Origin: Polyrhizophydium stewartii
Taxonomy: Eukaryota; Chytridiomycota; Chytridiomycetes; Rhizophydiales
Reading direction: 5' to 3'
NCBI GenBank assembly: GCA_027604665.1
Contig: JADGIZ010000076.1
Coordinates: 1 to 29,738, forward strand
DNA length: 29,738 bases
Part shown: piece after piece, positions 1 through 11,300 of the stretch
Position numbering within the stretch: position 1 is the first letter of the stretch
Layout: every line of letters begins with the position of its first letter
Notes under the pieces: generated by a model
Databases searched by the model: none
What the model was told of the DNA's origin: nothing
The model's input: the letters and a program-made list of their open reading frames with translations, nothing else
Translations under genes and position numbers: made by a program

Positions 1-3000
1 AGTTCAGGCCGCCCGGCCCGCCCGGCCCGCCCGGCGCTGCCCCCGCCGGCGCCAACGGCTTCGGCGCCCCCATGCGCCAGCCCAGCGGCCACGGCATGCA
101 CGCATCGCCCGGCCTTGCCCACCAGCCCCAGCCGCCGACCCCGCAGCCGATGCAGCAGCCGCCGACGCCCCAGCCCATGCAGCAGCCGCAGCAGCTCCAC
201 ACGCAGCCGCTGCAGCAGCAGCCGTCGGTCGACGGCGTCGCCCAGCAGTTCGGCGCCATGGCCATGTCGCCAAAGGGCCCCGCCCGCGCCAAGCGGGTCT
301 ATGCCGGCATGCCCCAGCCCTCGCAGCCGGCAGCCGGATTCCCGGGCGCCTCGTCGGCCCCGCAGTTCGCCCAGCAGCCGCAGCCAGCGATGCCCGGCGT
401 CCCCGCCATCCCCGGTGCTCCCGGCGCTCCCGGCGCTCCTGGGATGCCAGGCGTCCCCCAGCAGCCGCAGCAGCCACCGCAGCAGCAGTTCCAGCAGCAG
501 CAGCCGCAGATGAACCAGCAGCCGTTTGCAAGGCAGCCCTCGTTCGGCGTGCCCGGACAGCCTCAGTTTGGCCAGCAGCCGCTGCAGCCGCAGCAGTTCC
601 AGCCGCAACAGCCGCAGCAGTTCCAGCAGCAGCAGCCCCAGCAGCCATACGGCCAGCCTGTCTCGCAGCCATACGGCCAGCCGCAGATGCAGCAGCCGCA
701 GAAGCACCGCATCAACCCCGACCAGATCCCGAGCCCCGTCGCTCTGCACCAGGCGGACCAGAACCAGTACCTCACCACGCCCTATGTCACCATGTCCCGC
801 ACTGTGCCGCCGCTAGCCGCCTCGCGCTTCACCGTCTTTGACAACGGTGCGTGTGACCAGAGCCTATCGCTCGCTACGTCCCATCGACTCCGTTCGAGCT
901 GATCATCGCGCCGCCTCCATCAACAGGCAACTGCAGCCCCAAGTTCATCCGATCGACGCTCTACAACATCCCCGCAACAGAGGACATGCTCAACACCAGC
1001 CAGCTTCCCTTTGGCCTGGTCATCCAGCCCCTCGCCGAGATTGACCGTGGCGATGTGCGTCCCGAGCCACTCGGCCCTGTCGGAACGCGCCACGTGTGCG
1101 AGAGAGCTTACCATTCGTGCGTCGTGCAGACCCAGGTGCCTTTCGTCGACTTTGGCGAGTCTGGCCCTGTGCGCTGCAACCGCTGCAAAGCATACGTCAA
1201 CCCCTTCTTCATCTTTGTGCAGGGCGGCCGCAAGTTCGTCTGCAACATGTGCAACTTTGAGAACGAAGGTGCATTCGGCGTAATTGCCCAGAGCGCTGGT
1301 CTGCGCTCATTCTGCTGCTGACACCCGCGCGCAACAGTGCCCACCGAGTACTTCTCGAACCTGGACATGAACGGCCGCCGCGTCGACGTCGAATCGCACC
1401 CCGAGCTGCTCCACGGCTCGTGTGACTTTGCCGTCTACAAGGAGTACTGTGCCCGCCCGCCAAAGCCGGTCTCGTATCTCTTTGCCATCGATGTGTCTTT
1501 CAACTCTGTCCGCAGCGGCATGCTGGCCACATGCACTTCCGCCATCAAGCACTTCCTGTACTCGGGCGAGTACTCGCTGCCAGCCGGTGCCACCGTCGGC
1601 TTCATCACGTTTGACCGCGGCGTGCACTTTTACAACCTGAACGTGCGTTGCCGCCTCATCCTGCTCAAAGCGTCAAACCACTTCTGACACCCTGCGCTCC
1701 TGGCGAACAGCCCAACCTCGAAAAGTTCCAGATGATGGTCGTTGGCGACGTCAGCGAGATGTTTGTGCCGCTCAGCCAAGGCCTGCTTGTCGACCCGATC
1801 AAGTCAAAGTGCGTGGAACTGCAGAGGCGTGTGTGCTGCATCCGCTGAGGTTCGCTGACGCCTTGGCACTCCTTTCGCAGAACCGTCATCGAAGGTCTTC
1901 TCGACACCCTGCCTCGCGTGTTTGCCAACACTGTCATTGCCGAGCCTGCCCTCGGTGCTGCCTGCCAGGCCGCATTCGACGCACTGGTGCGCCGCAAGCC
2001 GTGCGAATGCGTCGTCCGACTTGAATGCAGTGTCTGACCGTCGCTGCTCGGCCCGCGCAATGCGCTTGCAGAAAGAATGCGGCGGCAAGCTCTCCATCTT
2101 CCACACGGCGCTGGTCTCGTTTGGCCCTGGCACGCTCAAGAACCGCGAGGACGTCAAGCTGCTCGGATCTGACAAGGAGCGGCAGCTGTACGAGCCACAG
2201 GAGTTCTTCTGGAAGAAGCTCGCGCAGGACTGCACCGCGCACGGCGTCGGCATCGACTCGTACTTCTTCCCCAACGCCTACATCGACGTCGCAACCACCG
2301 GTGCGGCATCTCATCCCAGTCGCACGCTCCTGCGAGCAGAACTGACACCATCGACTCCCATGCGCGTGGGCAGGCATCCTCTCGTCCATGACCTCGGGCG
2401 ACACCCACATCTACTCGGGCTTCGACGCCACCCGCGACGGCGAGAAGTTCGCCAACGACTTGCAGCGCACGCTTGGAAGGCGCTACGGCTTCGATGCGCT
2501 GCTGCGCGTCCGCGTGTCCAATGGTGCGTGATGTGCCTCTGACCCGCCACTCGAGGCAAGGCTCGAGCGCTCACGTTTCCCGGCTCTGCAGGCCTCAAGG
2601 TCACGGAGCACTTTGGCAACTTCTACATGAAGAACTCGACCGACGTCGAGCTCGCTGGCATCGACTCGCTCAAGGCAATCGGTGTCGCGCTCAAGCACGA
2701 CGGCAAGCTGGACGAGAAGCTCGACACATACATCCAGGCAGCTCTGCTTTACACAACGGCCGAGGGCCAGCGCCGCGTGCGCGTGCACAACCTGTCGCTC
2801 CCGGCAACGTCGCAGCTCGTCAACGTGTTCAGATACGCCGAGATGGACACGAGCATCAACTTCTTTGCCAAGGCTGGTGGGTTGCCTGCATGGCTCCTGC
2901 TGCTTGTCCGTTTGCCAGTTTCGGACCGCTGATGACCCAATCATGCCTTTGCAGCCATCCAGCAGGCAGTATTGACGCCGCTCAAGAACGTCCGAGAGCA

Positions 3001-3950
3001 GATCTCGGCGCGCTGCGTCAAGATCCTTGCGTCCTACCGCAGCAACATCTCGACCCAAACCAGCCCCGGGCAGCTGATACTGCCCGAGTCGTACAAGCTG
3101 TATCCGCTCTACGCGCTATCGCTGCTCAAGGCGCGCGCCTTCCGCGGAGGTGTGTGCGCCATCTCTCTGTTGCACGGGCTCTGCATGCTGGCTTGATGCT
3201 GACGCCAGCTGCCTGAACGCTGCCCGACACAGGCAAAGTCGTGCCCTCGGACCAGCGCGTTTACTCGATGCGCATGCTCAACTCGATGGGCGTGTCCGAG
3301 AGCGTCGCGTACATGTACCCGACAATGTACGACGTCACGTCCATGGACTCTGCCGTCGGCCAGGTCGACGACCACGGAAACATGTCGCTGCCGCCCATCG
3401 TGCGCGTGTCGATCGAGCGCATGGCCAACAACGGACTGTATCTGATTGGTGAGGATCCAGCGCGCACGTTGCTGCTGCACCACCCCCTGCATGCGGCTGA
3501 CGCCCAGTTTCGCCCGTGACAGAAAACGGCCGGCACATGTTCCTGTGGATCGGCCGCGAGGCATCGCCGCAGACGCTGCGCGCGCTCTTTGGCGTCGAGA
3601 GCGTACAGCAGCTCGACACGACCCAGCGCCGGCTGCCCAACCTCGGCTCGCCAGAGTCGGAGCAGCTGCGGACCGTGGTTGCGTACATCCGCAGCCGCCG
3701 CCCGCGCTTCATGCACCTCACGATCCTGCGCCAGGGCTTGGACCCGCTGCATGAGCTTCGCCTTGGCAACCTGATGATCGAGGACGCCAACCTCGACAAC
3801 CTGTCTTATGTCGACTTTTTGGTCCTGATCCACAAGTGCGTCTTTGCCGCGATGCCCCTCTGTGGCTCCTTGCAGACTTTTGTGTGTGCTGACTCGGCCC
3901 GGCTTGTGCGTGTGTGCAGGAATGTTCAGAGCGAGACGAGCTCGCGGTAA
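1..3950 (+). CDS. SEC24C-like: Sec24C/D-class COPII coat subunit, 5' truncated by window edge
   Basis: Cargo-adaptor subunit of the COPII inner coat; pairs with Sec23 at ER exit sites and captures cargo. Model: join(<1..846, 927..1054, 1130..1268, 1338..1642, 1711..1808, 1881..1986, 2072..2300, 2374..2523, 2592..2876, 2955..3149, 3233..3448, 3523..3835, 3920..3950). Codons run in frame from base 3 with no stop, and 1012 residues are visible. Order: Pro/Gln-rich N-terminus with collagen-like PGAPGAPG and the motif KRVYAGMPQP; CX2C...CX2C zinc finger (RCNRC...CNMC, about 1170-1258); trunk (FAIDVSFNSVRSGM); beta-sandwich/helical part (FGNFYMKNSTDVELAG); gelsolin-like end (HMFLWIGREA). The VPTEYFSNLDMNGRRVD segment after the zinc finger and the STDVELAG motif point to the C/D class rather than A/B. 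Intron 1055-1129 is 75 nt with no in-frame stop; I call it an intron because it has a GTGCGT donor and interrupts the conserved path from the hydrophobic strand to the zinc finger. The true start lies upstream of the window. Confidence 0.93.
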
Positions 3951-4209
3951 GCAGCCCACGCGCTGCCAGCCTGTCCTGCATGCGCCGCCTCCAGCCCTCG
4001 AGGTCGGCCCGCATGTGTTTGTTTTGTGATGTTGGGGTGTGGGAGGGCATCCTTGCGAACTGCGGGCGACGTTGCCTTGACCCCTTCCCCGAATGGCGAG
4101 ATGGCGCTTGCGCAATACAGCCCGTGTGCAAGTGCCTTTTGATCCCGCATCTGGCTGCGCAGTCCCGTTTGCTCAGATCCGCGAGCGACGCCTTTGCCTA
4201 TCAGCGACC
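3951..4209. other. Intergenic: Sec24C/D 3' end and DRC11 promoter
   Basis: A 259-bp gap between two genes on the + strand. It must hold the Sec24 3' UTR/terminator and the DRC11 promoter. I see T/G-rich sequence at about 4015-4035, but no AATAAA, no TATA box and no conserved reading frame. Open frames crossing it are not supported by homology. Confidence 0.5.
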
Positions 4210-7200
4210 ATGTCGAACGCGTGCGTCGGCACGCTCGAGCCAGACGCCCCGGGCGTCCGTGGCCCAAAGACGCGCGGCTGATGGCACTGGCGCACTCGCC
4301 GCTGTCTGTCCATCGGACCGCACGCAGCACATACAACAAGTACTGGGCCGAAGCCAACCAGTTCCTGTATGGCCAGCTGGACTATGAGACGCCAAAGGAC
4401 CTGGAGCTGCAGCCCAAGGACCGCGAGTCGGCGTCGCAGCACCTCGCGCTGCTGTACATCAAGTACATACAGGTCTTCCGCAAGCTCGAGGTGTGCAGTG
4501 CGCACACTGGCTTGGCGCTCAAGCTTGTCGAGAACCGCCGAGATTGCTGCTCACAGCTGCGACGACCTGATGCCCATCGTCCTTGTCGACGGCCTCTCAA
4601 AAACAAACGTCTTGGTTGCGACGCAAACAGGACGCGTACGACCAGATCCTGCACCCTCAGAAGCGGCGCTTGCTCAAGGAGGTCGTCATGGCTGTCATGG
4701 GCCGGCTTCTCGAGATCAAGCATGTGAGAAGTGCCTTCCCAGTCCATCCTCAATGCCCATCGTGTCTAACCTGCTGACCGGATCCGACGGCGATTACCGC
4801 GGGCTCGCCTGCACGCCGCGGTAGCACATTGTCGACCTCGAGTTCTCCGACTTTCAAAACTTCAACGATATCCTGCTCGACTTGAAGCTGACGCCGGACC
4901 AGCTGCGTCTGCCCGTCCCACGCTTCTTTGTCGAAGAGCGCCAAAACGAAATCCAAACTCGTAACGAGCTGCTGGTGCGACCTTCGCCTGGCTGCACCCT
5001 CACAGCATCATGCGCACACACACAAGCGGCGGTCGGTGCAGCTGACGCTGCGGAAAAAACACTCAAAGGAGAAACTCTCGGCCAAGGAGTTTGGCTTTGG
5101 CGATGTCGTGCAGATGTTCCCCGAGATGAGCGTCGCCGAGGCCGTCAAGATCATCCAGATCCACGAGCGAGGCAGGCAGGGCAAGCTGCGCGCAAAGTAC
5201 ATGCGCGACATCAAGTAAGCGTGATGAGTCCCCTCCATCGACACTGGAATCAGTGTGTGCGCCAGTTCAGTCGTGCTGATATCGCTGCGACAAGGCTTCA
5301 AGCGCAGCGAGAAAAGGAGATGATTGGCAACGACGACGAGGACGAAGTCAACGACGCGGCGCTGAAGATCCAGCGCATGTATGCTTGTGTGATGGGCGCC
5401 ATCGCCACGACGACAATCAGCCTCCTGATGCATATTGCGTCCTTGATCCATCTGAAGCTACCGCGGATACAAGGCGCGGATCAAGGTCAAGAAGATGCTC
5501 CAGGAAGAGCTCGAGTTTCTGGGTGCGTCTTCTCAGCGGACTTGCAGCGACGGTCCAAGCCCGCGCTGACACACAACGCCGCCAGGCATGGCCACCGCCA
5601 AACGCGACTCGAAGCTCGATCCGGTCGCAAAGTCCAACGTCAACCGCGGCCGCCGTAAGATCCTGCAGATGCAGTACGAGGAAGACTATCTGCAGGCGCT
5701 CGTCAACACAAAGGAAAAGCACGTATCCGTTTCGCTGATTGCACCGTTGCGCGTAGCTCGTGCCTCTTTCCTGACGCCCTCTGATCGTCTGTGCGCAGGA
5801 TCCTCAAAGTCGAGGGCCCGGACATGAAGGAAGCGATCCAGGACGACTTCCGTCAGTGGTACATGGAGTTCAAGCGCGTCAATGGCAAGTTCCCCGACTT
5901 CCCAGAGGAGGAGATCTGGCAGAAGCCTGGATTCAAATTCACGCTGCACCAGGCGTCGCTGGGCGAGCCCGGTGCCGAGGGCGAGAAGCCAAAAGAAGAA
6001 GGTGAGCTGCAATGCGCCGTGGTTGGCTGGACCCAGCAGAGCTGACGCTCTGTGGTTGATGCGTCGTTGGTGCAGAGAAACCGACCACGGCCGCGTCGAC
6101 CAAGGACTCAAAGAAGAAGGGAGGCGACAAGAAGGACGCCAAGAAGGACGCCAAGAAGGGAGACAAGAAGGGAGCCAAAGACGAGGCAAGTTTGGCAAAG
6201 CTGAATTACGGCTTGCTCGGCAGGTTTCTGACGGCCCACGCACCCACAACAGCCCGAGGAAGAGGACGACGAGAACAAGTTCAAATACGATCAGTCCGAG
6301 TTCCTCAAGCAGATCTCCTCAGAGTCAGTCGTGAAAGCATGCTTGGCTTGACGATCAACGTCTCGCTGATGCTGTATCTTCTCTTGCGCCACAACAGACA
6401 GGGCGAGTTTGCGTCCAAGTGGAAGTTCAAGGACGAGAGCGAGAACTTTGCACAGAAGCACGATCAGGAGATCATCAAGGCAGACAAGCGCCGCGAAGTC
6501 GAGGCAGAGGTGGGCACGCTGCGCATCCCGCACCAACATGCTGCAGGGCAGCGGCTGATACATGCGTGCTGTGCGGTCGAGGGCAGATCAAGAAGGACGT
6601 GTTTGAGATCCTGCAGGACGAGCTCAAGAACCTGAAGCTTGCCGTCGAGCGCGAGAAGAACGCCAAGGGCAAGAAGGGCAAGGGCAAGGGAGGAAAGAAA
6701 GGTGTTGTTGCGCGCACATTTACAGAGCCCTGCGGTATTGTTGCTGAAGCCCGGGGTTTGTGACGGACAGGCGGCAAGAAGGGAAAGAAGGGCGGAAAGG
6801 GCAAAAAGGTCAGGCGATTCTGATCTCTGGCGCGAGAGTGGATGGATCATGCGCTGATATGCGCTCGGCGAGCAGGAAAAGGGAAAGAAAGGCAAGAAGG
6901 AGAAGGACCTGACCGCGAACCGCACGATGGAGTCGCTCGTCGAAGAGCTCGTCCAGACCGGCCTGCTGCAGCGTGTGAGTGCTCGCGCCTCTTGCTGCCG
7001 TAGCACATCCGACCACCGTGCTGAGTGCCAAGACACAGTACAACAAAACGAACATCAGCGAGTTCACGGGCGACTTCAACCTCATGGGCGTTTCGGTCAC
7101 GAAGGACGTCGTCATCTATCCCTCAATGGCCGAACTGCAGCGTGTGAGTGTGCTCCGGGCATCCACGCCGCCCAATCCGTTGCATGTAGACTGACCCGCA

Positions 7201-8208
7201 AACTCGCGAATGCAGGTGCTCGTCGAGTACTGCGTCATGCCCATGTGCCTCAACGGCGTCCCGACCGTGTTCCCCAAGGTCGCCTCGATCCTGCTCTTTG
7301 GCCCACACGGCACAGGCAAGTCGATGCTGGTCCAGGCCCTCGCGACCGAGATGGGTGCCCAGATCTTCAATCTCAGCCCGCGCAACACGGCGGGGCAGTT
7401 TGTGGGCAAGGCCAACGTCACCAAGATGGTGCACATGGTTTTCAAGGTCGCGCGCGCGCAGGCGCCGTCCATTATTTACATTGACAATGCCGAGATGATC
7501 TTTGCCAAAAAAGTGCCCAAGGACGACACGTCTGATCCCAAGCGCATCAAAAAGGACCTTGTCAAGAATATCAAGAGCATCAAGGAGCCCGGCGAGCGCG
7601 TGATTCTGATTGCGACGAGCAGCAAGCCGTGGGACGCCGACGTCAAGACCATGCTGCCGCTGTTTGACAAGATCATGCTGTGCCCCAAGCCAGACTACTC
7701 GTCGCGCACGCTGCTGTGGACGCGCTTCATCCAGGAGCGCGCGGGCGAGCAGGTCAAGCTCGTCAACATCAGCATGCTCACGCGCATGAGCGACGGGTTT
7801 CCCGCGGGCACGGTGCGGCTCGTGTGCGACCGCGTGCTGACCGACCGCAGGGTGAAGACGGTGCGTCGACGCATACTGGCCGCTCTCTGCCTTGCAGGCT
7901 GCGACTACTGACATCTGCATGCCCGCTCGTGTGACCAGCTGCGATCCAAGCCACTCTCGACGTCCGAGTTTGTCGAGCAGATCCTGACCCTCCCCGCCGA
8001 GAACAAAGAAGAAGACAAGCTGTACAACGTGGGTGTTGCCGTGTGGCGGTCGCCCGACAATTATGGCGCTGATGCTGCGCACGACAAACAGGACTTTTTT
8101 GAAAAAACGCCGCTGCTCAAGAAGCGCGCTGGCCTCCTCGTCGTCCCAGAAGAAGAGGCCGCCGAGCCCGCAAAGAAGGGCGGGAAACCAGCGGCCAAAA
8201 AGAAGTAG
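4210..8208 (+). CDS. IQCA1: DRC11/IQCA1: IQ and AAA domain protein of the axonemal nexin-dynein regulatory complex
   Basis: Structural AAA-family subunit of the nexin-dynein regulatory complex joining outer doublets in motile cilia. Exons: 4210-4220, 4328-4490, 4631-4723, 4825-4974, 5069-5214, 5295-5378, 5458-5522, 5586-5718, 5799-6001, 6076-6185, 6253-6323, 6398-6509, 6587-6701, 6771-6808, 6876-6974, 7039-7143, 7216-7860, 7939-8028, 8092-8208 (849 aa). The 11-nt first exon gives MSNA, then TYNKYWAEANQF, as in IQCA1 proteins. Next come YDQILHPQKRRLL, an IQ motif (ALKIQRIYRGYKAR, split by intron 5379-5457), KVEGPDMKEAIQDDFRQW, Lys/Gly-rich linkers (6110-6185 and 6660-6900), and an AAA domain with Walker A GPHGTGKS (7300-7323). 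Walker B reads IIYIDNAE, with Asn in place of the catalytic Glu. DPKRIKKDLVKNIKSIK follows. Uncertain points: the fifth exon may start at 5027, 5042 or 5069, all in frame; 5719-5798 and 6186-6252 have GC donors; 8029-8091 is stop-free. Confidence 0.92.
5719..5798 (+). other. Probable GC-AG intron in DRC11
   Basis: The upstream frame (VNTKEK) and the downstream frame (ILKVEGPDM) can only be joined if the intron begins AA|GCACGT and ends GCGCAG, giving KEKILKVEGPDM, the expected family sequence. The only GT nearby (5723) puts the next exon out of frame. The length of 80 nt is normal here. Confidence 0.65.
6186..6252 (+). other. GC-AG intron in DRC11
   Basis: The donor is GAG|GCAAGT, the textbook GC donor. 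A CTGAC branch-like site lies 20-25 nt before the acceptor ACAACAG. It is phase 0, 67 nt, and joins KKGAKDE to PEEEDDENKF. Confidence 0.75.
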
Positions 8209-8313
8209 ACTCTGTCTCGTTTCCGCCTCAAGCAGCCTCGATTGAGCAGCGGCAGAGATTCAATCCAGTAAATCCAGCCAACTCACGGCTGCACGTGGCG
8301 GTCAAGAGCGACT
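8209..8313. other. Short convergent intergenic region
   Basis: 105 bp between the stop of DRC11 (+) and the stop of the unknown gene (-). It must hold both 3' ends. No conserved element is recognisable apart from the AATAAA on the minus strand that overlaps the neighbouring stop codon. Confidence 0.5.
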
Positions 8314-8318
8314 TTATT
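8313..8318 (-). terminator. AATAAA overlapping a stop codon
   Basis: On the minus strand the last codons read GAA TAA AGT, so a canonical polyadenylation hexamer overlaps the TAA stop at 8314-8316. This would imply a very short 3' UTR, but whether it is used cannot be told from sequence alone. Confidence 0.35.
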
Positions 8319-11300
8319 CGTCGTTGGTTTCCGGCGATGGTGGGCGGATGTTCATGGCCACATCAAAGAGGTTCAGCACGTTGATTTTCGGCGCATTCTG
8401 GCGCGCCGTTGCGTTGGATGCTGTCGACGCCGTCTTGAACCGACCGCCCCAAGGCGACATGATTCCTGCGAGCGACCATGAGGCAAGCCGAGGGTCAGCA
8501 TTTGAGTGGATGACGGCGTGGTGGCAGCCCGCACGACCAACGTGCCTTGGTCGGCCCAAATGTCTCTGTGCTGCTTTGGTGCAGGGACCGTGCCGGGCAT
8601 GGGCATAAACTCGGCCATCAGCGCGCTCTTCTCGGTCAGCGCGCCGTTTGTCGATGCAGCGTCGTCGCCCTGGATGTGGCGGATATGCGCAAGGCGCTGC
8701 TCGTTGGCGGTCATCTCCATCTGCGTCACAACGTTGCGTGACTCGGCGCGCTTGCGCAGCGACATCTCTGTGAACCAACGCAGGCGCTCCAGGAACTGCG
8801 TTCAGCAGGCATGGCCGTCAGCAGCATGCATGTGCCACAAACACGCGGCTGCACGCACGCTCATGGCCATCGGCGTCGAGGTGAACTTGCGTGGCTTGCG
8901 CGGCTGTGGAGGTCGTCAGCAGAGCGCCAGATGCGGCAACGCTTCGTCGCAAGATCACGCACCGGCAAGATACGCTTCTTTGGCTTGGCTGCACGGAGCT
9001 TCTTCTCGATGGCGAGCTTGCGGCGCTTCTCAATGCGCGCCTTGAGCTTCTCGAGCTTGGAGTTGGGCGTCTCCTCGGCCTCGTCGGTGGTCGAGAGTCG
9101 GTGTGGGTGGTGCACGCGTCGTGTGCGGCTCTCCCTGCCCGGCGACTCCGGCACCGACTTTGACGGCTTTCGCCTCATGACAGAAGCCGGCGCGCTCGCT
9201 TCTTCCTCGATCGTGGTGTTGACGCGGGACTCGGCTTGCAGCATGAACTCTTGCGTCATCTTTTGCGCTCGCTCCTGCGCTTGCAGGAACCGCTTCTCCC
9301 ACTCAGAGTTGAGCTCGGCTTGCTCCTGGTGCAGGATCTGAATCTGGTTGGACATGCGAGCGATCCGCTCTCTGGATCATCCGGCGCAACGTTAAAGGTT
9401 TGGACCAAAGTCGGCGACAGCGTATGAGCGACTCACGAGTACTCTGACTGCATGACGTGCATCTGCTGCGCGTGGAGCAGCGTGAGCTCAATGACCTCCT
9501 GCATGCTGAAGAACTCGCGTGTCGTGTCCAGCCCGTGCAGCTCATCAGCGTCGGTCTTTTCCTCGTCGGTTCGCTCGCTTGGGAATCATCTGGTCAGCAT
9601 CGCATCTTGATATCTCTGTTGCATGAGCAAACACACACACCGGCCGTTGGGATACGTGTCCAAAAACGTGTTGACGGCCTCCTGGATATCTTCCTCCCTG
9701 AACTGCTGGAAATACTGTTTGTGCAGCCGTGACCCAAAGCGATCCGTCAGCCCCAACTATGCCCATACCGCGAGAGCCTGCAAGCAGAAGCACCTTCTCG
9801 TCGACTTCAGAGTAGTTGTCGCTGTCGGTGCTGACTTCCGACTCCAGCTCCTCATCATCGTACTCTTCGTCGTCATACTCGTCCTCAAAGAGCTGCGACC
9901 CGATTTCCTGGCGGCCCTTGATGATCGGCCGCTTCAGCAGCGCGCGCTTTCCGAGGTCGGCCAGCGTGTTGTAGCTGTTTGAGCGCAGCGAGTTGCCGCG
10001 AACCTCGGCGGCCGACTCGACAGAGGCTGCCGACGACGCTTCAGCAGACTGCTCTCGTTCGTCCCCCTCGAGCTCGAAATCAAAGTCGTAGTCATCGCCA
10101 CCCGGCGTGCGAGCGGATGACTTGCGGCGCCTGGAGAGCAGGGCCTCGCGCTCGGCCATCTCGCTCTGGTAGTCCCACAGCTCTCGAAAGTCATGGCACG
10201 ATATCGCGCGTGGTTTTGGGAACGGACGCTTGCGAGTGACGATGGTGCCCGTGCGCGTCGAGAGATACTTGATGACGGGCGACGGACCCGGCAGCGGCCT
10301 GCGCAGGATCTGCGGAAGGATTTTCTTGATGCCAGGGAAGTTTCTGTGCAGGATGCCCTTGAAACGCTTGACGAGGTTGCGCACGTTGTGGCGCCACTCC
10401 GGCTCGTCCACAATGTACGATTGGATGATGGCTGCAGCGGAGACCGGCGGTCAGCAGGCATGAGCCAAAGCATGACATCGTGGCATGAGCATGCCTTTGA
10501 GCTTGATCAAGGCGATATCGGCTGTCCTTGCAGCGCCGTACATGGACGCCGACATGGACTTTGCGTTCATGGATGCACCCAAACCGGTCTCGTCCGGCTG
10601 GCCCGGGTGTCGTTGCGAGGCGTCGTTGCCCGCGCTCCCGGGAGCAGCGCGTGATGCAGAGAGAGATGGGCTGATGCTGCGGCACTGTCAGCAGCCGGCA
10701 TGGATGGACTTGGGGGTGCAGCCAAGCAAGGTCCCACTTGGCGACTGAATGGCGTGGAGCTGCGCTGATTGTCCCGGCTTGGTAATCCTGCCCGCCCCTG
10801 TCAATCGCGCAGCTCGCATCAAGATTGGCCACCGATCTCGCTTCACCCACAATCAGCTTGTAAATCATGCGCTCCCAGAGGCCGATGCGATGATGAGTTT
10901 TGACCTTGTTCATCTACAAGGCAGTGAGCACATAAGCGTCGCGTTGAGCTCACAACGACCGTGCGTGAATATGCACCTGGATCTGCATCTTCTCCAGCTT
11001 TCGGATTGCAATGTCGAGTACTTGATGGTGGCTGAAAGTTCCGAGTCACCATCAGCCGCCTGTGATTCGCTGCTGGCAACGCAAATCGCACGAACCGCTG
11101 GTATTCTGTCTGTAGCTCATGCAGCGCATGCCGCTTCTCGCGCCATGGTCGCGAGTACAGCCGCACAGCCTTGATCAGCTCGAAAAATGGCTGATGCAGA
11201 TCGGACTTGCTGCTTGCCCGAAACGAATCAGCGGACTGCATCTTAGTCGAGAGATGCAAGCCGACAGTGGCGGACATGCCTGCGAAACAGCCTTGCGAAG

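Noticed and set aside
4491..4630. A small extra DRC11 exon around CDDLMPIVLVDG
   Set aside because: Skipping the whole 140-nt segment joins FRKLE directly to DAYDQILHPQKRRLL, which is the expected family sequence.
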